Shown here: positions 56,748-64,000 of the stretch, one piece after another
How positions within the stretch are numbered: the first letter of the stretch is position 1
Layout: each line of letters opens with the position of its first letter
Source: an uncultured Clostridia bacterium
GTDB lineage: Bacteria; Bacillota; Clostridia; Christensenellales; Borkfalkiaceae
DNA length: 64,000 nt
Reading direction: 5' to 3'
Assembly (NCBI GenBank): GCA_947629575.1
Contig: CANREF010000006.1
Coordinates: 1 to 64,000, forward strand
Notes under the pieces: model-generated
The model's database searches: none
The model's input: only the letters and a program-made list of their open reading frames with translations
Told to the model about the DNA's origin: nothing
Made by a program: the position numbers and the translations under genes

Positions 56748-59700
56748 ATGAAAAATAGAACGGAGAAAAAAATGAGAAAAGAGACGAGGAAAATGAGAAA
56801 AAATAAGGAGATGTGGGAAGACCCGCGTCAAGGTGAGGCGGGCGTCCCGCGTCATTCTGAGCCAGAGGCGTTACATGAAAACCGCGAGCTGTCTTCGAAG
56901 AATCTCGCGGGGACATCAGATGCTTCGGGGAGAGCATTAGGCGGACTGCGTAATCGCTCATCGGCTCAGCATGACGCGCGGGAGAAGCCCACCCCCCTGC
57001 CCCCCTCCAATGGAGGGGGCAAAGAGCGCAGCGCCAAGAGGCGCATGGGGCGCGGGAGAAAAGCGGCGGTGGCGATGATCGCCGTAACGATGTCTGCGGT
57101 GCTGGCAGTCGGCATCGCGCTTCCGCTTACAGGCGGGGACATTACGAACCTTCCGATCTCCATTTTGGCAGATTCCCCCCAAGTTACTTCTCAGGTCAAC
57201 GGGAACATCGGTCTGCACTCCAAGTGGGACTATAAAACCGAGACGATATTCGGTAAAGATGGTGATAACAAGGAAATCGGCGCAGGATATGGCCCGAGCA
57301 GTGCGGGAAAAAACGACTACAGCACGGTTTTTCAGCAGTCCGAAGAATACAAGCCCGACGGGCAGAACGGCGTAGTGTTTGCGATCACCGACCCGGAGAC
57401 CGCGCCGCAGGTTTGGGCGAAAGCCATTGCCTATGCAACCGATAAGGAACGCTTTTCGACGAAAGCGGATTCGGGTGTTTTTGAACAATACGGCGACAAT
57501 GCTCCCGACTACAACAACGGAACGGACCGCGAATACATCGGCAACTATTATGCCGGTAAGGATCATGAAGGACAGTACATCACCGTAAAACTGTACTGCG
57601 ACTGGGAAGCCAAGGATTTCTATACCCTTGCCACCTATCTTGACCCGCTTCCGTACAGTGAAAGCGCTCCCACGGCGGGCGGAACTGTGAAAAAAGACAC
57701 TGAACGCGCCTCGACGAGTACCGCCGAGTTTAATGTGGGCAACTATTCCATACCCTCATACGACGTTGATTATTCTACTGCACCTACCATCCCCGAAGAT
57801 AAGCGGAGAAAGCCAATCACAGGCGCTGATTCCTATGAGCTCAACGCAAACACATACCCCAACCAGGGCGAGCACCTCACGTCCTTTAACTATTCGCTCG
57901 ATCCGTCCGCATTGGAAAACCGCGGCAATTCTGTCACGCTCAATAATTACGGCGTTTATTCCGATGAGACAAATTGGCAAAAAGAGAGAAACGAGACGTT
58001 TTACAACGTGGACGTTGTAAAGAGCGGCGACTATTACGTCACCTACGACATGAACGGCGGACAGGCGGCGGCTGTATGGAAAACGAGCGACGGAAAGGAC
58101 AATGATATCTACACCCCTTATTCGCCCTTCTCCTATGGGCGGATCAACGTGCCGCGCGGGGCGTACATCGTGCTCGATTTGAATGGGCACACCATCGACC
58201 GCGGATACGGCAAGGAATATGATGAAGAGACAGGTAATGGGTTTTATCATTTGAACGGTTCTTTCGGCTATAAGAAATTTTCCGACGATAACGCGGAAGC
58301 CAATGATAAGGCTCGTGTCAACGACCGCGACGGGGATGTATACGGACAGGTCATCTCCGTGGAGGCGCAAGCCCGCCTCGAAGTGATGGACAGCACGGCG
58401 ACAGAGAGCGCCAACGCTGCCCGTATCGACGAGGTAAAGCAAGACACGAGAACGGTGCAGTACACCAACATCCACAACGGCACCATTACGGGCGGTAAAT
58501 CTGTTAAGTATTCTTGGGGTCTTAAAGATGAAGCTACTCAAGACGGGTGGTCACACTCAGCTGACGGCAGGGCGGACTACGGCGCGGAAGCGGCCGCCAA
58601 GGAGCGCAAGCTCGGCTGCTATTTTCAAAATGAGCAGAAGGGCGCGGGCGTCAAGGTGTATTCCATGGGCGAGTTTATCCTGCACAGCGGGCAGATCTCC
58701 CTCAATAATTCCGGGCACTACGGCGGAGGGCTGTATGCCCTCACCCGTTCGTCCATTATCTTGTACGACGGCTATGTGCTCGGCAACAGCGCACAGTCGG
58801 GCGGCGGCTTCTATTTGGCAAACAACTCCGGCGCGCGCTTTGCCATGTACGGCGGGGTGTTCGCCTACAATCAAACGTGGGAAAACCGCAAACAAGGTTC
58901 GGTTTTCGACCGCATGGGCGGCGGCGGGCTCTGCCTGAACGCCAATAACTATATCGACATCGAGGGCGGCGAATTCGCATACAACAGCTCCGCATATACC
59001 AGTCTAAATGCGAGCTATGTCGCAACAGTACCTGAGACGAATTGCCCCAACGGCGTTGGCGGTATCGGCGGCGGCATTTACATCGGCAACAATTGCAGGG
59101 GCGTCATGAAGAACGTCGTCATCCGCAACAATACGGCGGGCATGTGGGGCGGCGGTGTTTTTCTTTACAGCACGGCGCAGGATTTCCAATTCGGCGGCGC
59201 TCTGCAAATTTACGACAATACGGAATTGGCTTTGCAGCAACAGGATGGGACTACGACAGGGTGGCATACATATACAAAACCGAGCTCCGATACTGACGGT
59301 GCGGTATCGACGCCCGATAAGCCGCACGGGCAGGACTATGAGATGACGAACAACATGCACCTTGCCAGCAATACGTCAGGCAGCGGTGTGAAGATCAATA
59401 TCACCGATTCGCTGCTCAAGGGCGGCAATGCCGCCAAGATCGGTATTACGCTTACAAATGTGTGGCGCGGCTCTTCAAGCGGCTTTGGGAACGAGAAGAA
59501 TTATGGTAAAGACTACGGTTTTACCAACGGATACGCAACAAATAACTCGGCAGATGGGCAGGTCATAAATCCCGCAAAATATTTCTTTGCGGATAACGGG
59601 AAAGGTGTAGCTCTAAATAGCAAAAACGAGGTCAAGATCGGGGAGGAAACGGCTTCACTCAGCAACTTGATCTGGAAGATCTCGGGTACAAACGCCCAGG

Positions 59701-62700
59701 GAGAAGAGCGCTCCATTACGTTGGCTACGCTCGGTTCTGTTACATATTATAGCATTTCGGATGACGAGAAGGGAGAGAGCATCCCCACGCTCAGCGTAGA
59801 CAGCGGCATTCTGAAGTTCACCTTCGGCGACTTCACGGTGGACACCGTGGAAGCGTATGAGGGCACGGTCACCGAAGAGGGGGGGGACACAACTTACACC
59901 CAGTGCGGCAGCACCGCTCAGAAGACGCTCAAAGTGACGACAACCAATCCTGCGGTCTCTTCTTGGAAGCACACAGGTAAAACAGTGGACTCGAGCAATT
60001 TTGCCACTTCCTTTGTGCTGAACAAGGACCTTGCCGCGGGCACGGAGCTTGAGGGCGAGCAGCTCAACGATCTCGGCGTCTCCTGGGCGGGGAATTACGG
60101 TTTCTCGGTCGATACCGGGAACAACGGCAAAGTCTACAAAAATAACAACTTCAACATCTTCATCAATCCTTGCGGTCTGAACGCGAACGTAGGCACTGCC
60201 CGCAACGGCGAGGCTGCCGACCTGTATTACAAGGGTGCGGCTTACAAAAATATTTCCGAAGAGCTGAGCAAGGCAGAAGACGCTTTGAGGGCGGCATTGG
60301 GCGGATCGGTCGCCCAAAATAACTTGGGCGTGACGATCGAGACGCTCGTCAAGGCGTTGACCGACGGCGATAAAAGTTTGAACTCGCACATAGATTCGGC
60401 ACGCTATAACGCCATTACTTCAGCGCAAAGAGCGGTCAAAGACGCGGATGCAATTATGATGGCCGACAACGGCAACTTGGAGTATATTTCCGAACTTGAA
60501 AGAGCGATAAATTCGTTGCACTCCGCTCTTTCGAATATCAGCTATTTTGCGAGTGCCACCGACGAGATAAAGGATGCGGTGCGGGAGACCCTTGCAGCCT
60601 TGAACGGCGGGGAATATAAGAGCACAGACGGGAGTGTAACAAAGACATATCCCGGCATTATTCCTGCGATCAACGGTGTTCGCAATGTCGCGGACGGCTA
60701 CTTCATCCGCTACTACTATTCCGATTTCCGTCAAGGTTCGAGCGTGGTCGATCTGCTGAAATACAACGCACAGGCATATGCGTATGTTATTTACGGCGGA
60801 AGCGAATATCAAGTGCCCATGGAGGACGCCCGTACATACTACACCAAGGTCGTATTCGGCGAGAGCGATGAGCGCGAGTTTGCAATCAACAACTACGTCC
60901 TCACGACTTCGACGACGTTTGATATCCACCCCGCGGATGTGGCGGTCTCGCTCACCAAGAATGCGCAGCAGGGGCTGGAATACACCGGCGTGGTCTTTAC
61001 GGATGAGCAGGTGCTCACCTTCAACAATAACTCCAACACGAGCGTTACTCCCTTCGACGATGAAAACGCGCAGGAACGTTTCTATAAGCTGTACGAGGCC
61101 ACCAAAGAGGGCAACTCCTATACCTATATAGATGAATCGGGCAAAGAGGTCACCTTCACGACGACAGATGAAGAGGCGGAAACGGGCATGACCTTTACAG
61201 GGCCGGACGCGACGGGCATGACGCTCTCCGAGAACGGCAAAGAGCTCGTACAAAGCGAGGAACTTACTACATACATGGGCGGCGTGTTCACGACGAAGGA
61301 GGGTAAACGCTACATCTATGCAGGACTTCGCGAATGGAAGGAAGTCAGCGAGGGTGCGAGCAAGTACTTCATCCAAGTGACGACGGGCATTGAGCCGAGA
61401 ACGGCGGGCAGGTATGTGTCTACGTTCGAGTACACGCCCGACTTCATGGGCTACGTTCCCTCTAACTATAATTATACTCCCAATGAGGATAATCTCATCT
61501 TCCCCAAGGAAACATCGCAGAGCCATGACAATTTTGCCTATTGGTTCACGATCACCCGCATTCAGCTCCGCTTTAACGAGTACACCGAAGGCGGGACAAA
61601 ATACGGCGCGAATGCGACCGTTACGTTGTCGAACCGTCCCTACACGGGTGCGCTTCAGGCGGCGACTCCCGTCGCGGGCGACGACTATCATCAGATCGAT
61701 GGCGAAGAGAGCGCGCTTTCCGTCACCTATACCACTTCGCAGGGTGTGAAGCAGAGCGTCCTCGCCGAGATGAAGAACTACGAGCAGGTCACTTACTACA
61801 CTTGGGACGGTGAAAAGCTCGTTCCCGTTCCCAACGACGAAACGGAGCACGGACTTCCGAGGAACGCAGGAACTTACTACCTCAAACTCAAATTCTCCAA
61901 CGACTTTGAGTATGTGGGCTACGAGAAAGATAAGTTTGCGGAAGCGGGCGCAGACTTCAACCGCGGCGACTTGACGATAGACGGCGAAGAGGTGGACGAT
62001 CAAGCGCTCTATCTGCGCTATGTCATCGAGCCCGTTACCGTCACCGTGGCGGCGACGATCGAAATGACTTACAACGGCGACACAAAGCCCGCAGAGGGCA
62101 AGGTCGTTAAGCGCGACAAGGAAGAGGGCACTTACTTTGAACCGCTCGCGCTCCTTCGCACGGACGGTAATGCTGTCGCGCCCGGGTCGATGATCGGTAT
62201 CTACACCGTTTCAACCAACACGACCGAGTTCACCTTCAGCAATGAGGAATTCATGCAAAAGGATAAGAACGACAAAGTAGTGTCGTTCGGCGTGAACCTG
62301 TACTATTACAGCCTCGGAGATTCGAGCGTTGACGCGAACTTCGCCGCCGGGATACATACCCTCACAACGTTGAGCGATTTGAAAAAGCCCGAAGACGGGA
62401 AATATTCCACAGACTGGACGGTCAACGGAAGAGACGGGGGCGGGATCGACGAGAAGAAGGAGGGCGTCATATGGTATGTCGCCTACACGAATAATAAGGG
62501 CGACGGGAAGCAGGTCGCGGGTCTCAATGGCGACGCGAACGGCAACTTTGTCATTGCCGACAACTCCCAGCTCACTGTGAACATCTTGTCCAAGAGCATC
62601 GAGCCCTACACCGGCACGAGTGATTTCTACTGCGACGAGAAGAACAGGACCGCGTGGGAAGACTTCAATTATAAAGCGAACGGAGAAGAAACGCTTTCTG

Positions 62701-64000
62701 TGAGCAGCGGCGCAAACGCCTATAAGGTGCTCCGTAAGGAAGGCGAGGTAGTCATTACCATCAACGAGAAGCAGCATTACATCGGCAAGGAGGTGGACGG
62801 CAAGTATCAGCTCTTTGACTATGATAACGGCGAAAAGAAAAAGACCACGCTTTCGGCTGCCGATGTCGCAAGCCTTACTTATAACGGCTCTCACCAAACG
62901 CTCGACGTGCAACTCGATTACCAGCCCATTGACCGCGTTCTCAGAAACAGAGTGGGAACGGGCAGCGTCATCAATGCGTGGAGCTATACCTTCGGCGAGA
63001 CAATTACGCTCGATAATAACACCGACGTCACGATCTCCTATACCAATGATACCTATGCGGGAACGGCGGAGATCACCATAACGGGCAGAGGGAATTATAC
63101 AGGCGAGCTCGTCATCGAGTTCGAGATCGCACCCATGAGCTTGGGCAATGCGGATGTGACGGATAATAAATATTCAACGCATGAGGCCATAGAGCCCACG
63201 CTGCCTACGGGCAACGCCGAGACTATCGAAGAGAAGAACAATATCACAGGGACGACGTGGGTCTATCGCCGCGAGGCGCTTCCCGTTGTCGCCGACTTTG
63301 TACATAAGGCCACCGTTCAAGACGGCGAGGGATCGACGACCACGAACGAACTCTCCCTCTCCACGGGCGATTATACCGTCAAGGTGTGGTATTATGACGA
63401 CCATACCAACCCTACAGAACCTAAGTGGGAACCGCTCAAGAACGAGAAGGGAGAGGATTCGACCGATATTGTCGACCGCGGCTGGTATCGCATGGTGTTC
63501 ATCGGCACTAATTCGGCGATGTATGGCGACACGGAAGCGCAGCCCGGCGTCGACTTGACGGACAAAGGCGATCGGACCGCTTGGAAGGGCGGCGGTAACT
63601 ACACGGGTTGGTATGTCGTGCAGTTCTATGTGAACGCGGCGACGGTCAAGCTCAACCCTTCGGAAGTTACCTTCAACCGAAAGGCGCAGATGCCCGATCT
63701 GAATACGCTGTTCAGCAGTGCCGACGATAGAAGCTCCGCTGTTCCGCAAAATGACCCCGACGATTTATCGACGAACGCCGAGTTCGTGCTGCGCTTTGTG
63801 GCAACGGGCGAGAATTACGGCGGGGAAGATAAAGCGAGCAAAGTTGTCATGCGCGACAAAGACGGCAACGATAAGTCGCTCGTTGCAGGGGAAGGAAATG
63901 AGGTCGAGAATTCAAAGCGGCTCTTCCCGTATTATGCGGATGTGTATGAACTGCGCGTTCGCCTATTGGGCGAGGGCGCGAAGAATTTCAACCTCAAAAC
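56748..64000 (+). CDS. Giant secreted protein (beta-helix/PMP-like and MBG-like regions), 3' end outside the window
   Basis: SD ggagg 9 nt before ATG 56748; frame sampled open to 64000; signal-peptide-like KAAVAMIAVTMSAVLAVGIALPLTGG; GGGLYALTRSS / GGGFYLANNSG / GGGIYIGNNC / GGGVFLYST repeats. Not in the supplied ORF list because no stop lies within the window. Confidence 0.85.
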   Translation, partial: MKNRTEKKMRKETRKMRKNKEMWEDPRQGEAGVPRHSEPEALHENRELSSKNLAGTSDASGRALGGLRNRSSAQHDAREKPTPLPPSNGGGKERSAKRRMGRGRKAAVAMIAVTMSAVLAVGIALPLTGGDITNLPISILADSPQVTSQVNGNIGLHSKWDYKTETIFGKDGDNKEIGAGYGPSSAGKNDYSTVFQQSEEYKPDGQNGVVFAITDPETAPQVWAKAIAYATDKERFSTKADSGVFEQYGDNAPDYNNGTDREYIGNYYAGKDHEGQYITVKLYCDWEAKDFYTLATYLDPLPYSESAPTAGGTVKKDTERASTSTAEFNVGNYSIPSYDVDYSTAPTIPEDKRRKPITGADSYELNANTYPNQGEHLTSFNYSLDPSALENRGNSVTLNNYGVYSDETNWQKERNETFYNVDVVKSGDYYVTYDMNGGQAAAVWKTSDGKDNDIYTPYSPFSYGRINVPRGAYIVLDLNGHTIDRGYGKEYDEETGNGFYHLNGSFGYKKFSDDNAEANDKARVNDRDGDVYGQVISVEAQARLEVMDSTATESANAARIDEVKQDTRTVQYTNIHNGTITGGKSVKYSWGLKDEATQDGWSHSADGRADYGAEAAAKERKLGCYFQNEQKGAGVKVYSMGEFILHSGQISLNNSGHYGGGLYALTRSSIILYDGYVLGNSAQSGGGFYLANNSGARFAMYGGVFAYNQTWENRKQGSVFDRMGGGGLCLNANNYIDIEGGEFAYNSSAYTSLNASYVATVPETNCPNGVGGIGGGIYIGNNCRGVMKNVVIRNNTAGMWGGGVFLYSTAQDFQFGGALQIYDNTELALQQQDGTTTGWHTYTKPSSDTDGAVSTPDKPHGQDYEMTNNMHLASNTSGSGVKINITDSLLKGGNAAKIGITLTNVWRGSSSGFGNEKNYGKDYGFTNGYATNNSADGQVINPAKYFFADNGKGVALNSKNEVKIGEETASLSNLIWKISGTNAQGEERSITLATLGSVTYYSISDDEKGESIPTLSVDSGILKFTFGDFTVDTVEAYEGTVTEEGGDTTYTQCGSTAQKTLKVTTTNPAVSSWKHTGKTVDSSNFATSFVLNKDLAAGTELEGEQLNDLGVSWAGNYGFSVDTGNNGKVYKNNNFNIFINPCGLNANVGTARNGEAADLYYKGAAYKNISEELSKAEDALRAALGGSVAQNNLGVTIETLVKALTDGDKSLNSHIDSARYNAITSAQRAVKDADAIMMADNGNLEYISELERAINSLHSALSNISYFASATDEIKDAVRETLAALNGGEYKSTDGSVTKTYPGIIPAINGVRNVADGYFIRYYYSDFRQGSSVVDLLKYNAQAYAYVIYGGSEYQVPMEDARTYYTKVVFGESDEREFAINNYVLTTSTTFDIHPADVAVSLTKNAQQGLEYTGVVFTDEQVLTFNNNSNTSVTPFDDENAQERFYKLYEATKEGNSYTYIDESGKEVTFTTTDEEAETGMTFTGPDATGMTLSENGKELVQSEELTTYMGGVFTTKEGKRYIYAGLREWKEVSEGASKYFIQVTTGIEPRTAGRYVSTFEYTPDFMGYVPSNYNYTPNEDNLIFPKETSQSHDNFAYWFTITRIQLRFNEYTEGGTKYGANATVTLSNRPYTGALQAATPVAGDDYHQIDGEESALSVTYTTSQGVKQSVLAEMKNYEQVTYYTWDGEKLVPVPNDETEHGLPRNAGTYYLKLKFSNDFEYVGYEKDKFAEAGADFNRGDLTIDGEEVDDQALYLRYVIEPVTVTVAATIEMTYNGDTKPAEGKVVKRDKEEGTYFEPLALLRTDGNAVAPGSMIGIYTVSTNTTEFTFSNEEFMQKDKNDKVVSFGVNLYYYSLGDSSVDANFAAGIHTLTTLSDLKKPEDGKYSTDWTVNGRDGGGIDEKKEGVIWYVAYTNNKGDGKQVAGLNGDANGNFVIADNSQLTVNILSKSIEPYTGTSDFYCDEKNRTAWEDFNYKANGEETLSVSSGANAYKVLRKEGEVVITINEKQHYIGKEVDGKYQLFDYDNGEKKKTTLSAADVASLTYNGSHQTLDVQLDYQPIDRVLRNRVGTGSVINAWSYTFGETITLDNNTDVTISYTNDTYAGTAEITITGRGNYTGELVIEFEIAPMSLGNADVTDNKYSTHEAIEPTLPTGNAETIEEKNNITGTTWVYRREALPVVADFVHKATVQDGEGSTTTNELSLSTGDYTVKVWYYDDHTNPTEPKWEPLKNEKGEDSTDIVDRGWYRMVFIGTNSAMYGDTEAQPGVDLTDKGDRTAWKGGGNYTGWYVVQFYVNAATVKLNPSEVTFNRKAQMPDLNTLFSSADDRSSAVPQNDPDDLSTNAEFVLRFVATGENYGGEDKASKVVMRDKDGNDKSLVAGEGNEVENSKRLFPYYADVYELRVRLLGEGAKNFNLK
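56851..56975. repeat. Palindromic repeat (inverted copy of 29574-29700) inside the giant CDS
   Basis: gtcattctgag...gaagaatctcgcggggacatcagatgcttcggggagagc...cggactgcgtaatcgc...ctcagcatgac. Confidence 0.9.

Noticed and set aside
57045-57047. ATG at 57045 as the definite start of the giant protein
   Set aside because: Only a weak SD-like aagagg is present, while ATG 56748 has ggagg at good spacing; kept as an alternative, not the primary call.
60420-62003. 527-aa minus-strand ORF and neighbouring minus ORFs at 57756-58541, 59655-60389, 62211-62912, 63174-63749
   Set aside because: Antisense to the giant plus-strand CDS, which is absent from the track only because it has no stop in the window.
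1-64000. Prophage, integrase or transposase genes
   Set aside because: No transposase, integrase, capsid or terminase motif seen in any listed ORF; repeats lack a visible encoded mobilisation enzyme.

Overview
The window looks like a chromosomal segment of a fairly GC-rich Firmicutes/Clostridia-type bacterium; that lineage call is inferred from gene content only. It reads as follows. (1) Housekeeping run: sugar ABC permease end, pyrH-frr-uppS-cdsA-dxr-rseP. (2) A ThiT-like ECF S-component behind a TPP riboswitch, then rqcH, tig-clpP-clpX, an MsmX/UgpC-type ATPase and a His-rich 10-TM metal-exporter-like permease. (3) A degenerate AraM/EgsA-like protein plus a NagD/AraL-like HAD, and a STAS / HATPase / sigma / HATPase module. 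(4) PucR/CdaR-type regulator, S41 protease, cysteine-desulfurase-like and DUF3343 genes. (5) A repeat-bounded island at about 24.1-30.1 kb holding nth, a doubly frameshifted lipoprotein, CotF-like proteins and an XRE repressor/lipoprotein pair. (6) ychF, argS, HAD, reverse rubrerythrin, an XRE-TM regulator, two related membrane proteins, DUF1653, mcsA-mcsB-clpC, ung, luxS and mtnN. (7) A surface-protein region with a BspA-like LRR lipoprotein, a 1794-aa MBG-type lipoprotein, and a giant secreted beta-helix protein. The giant ORF runs off the right edge and is absent from the supplied ORF track. Main points of interest: a dispersed palindromic repeat translated in frame inside the N-terminus of the giant protein; four genes with a TATAAT-N6-ATG layout that predicts leaderless mRNAs; inverted copies of a composite repeat bounding about 5.5 kb; a 172-bp tandem repeat; a palindromic operator filling a perfect consensus promoter; and a partner-switching sigma module with two dissimilar HATPase-like proteins. 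I found no convincing CRISPR array, rRNA, tRNA, phage or transposase. All family names come from reading motifs, not from database searches.
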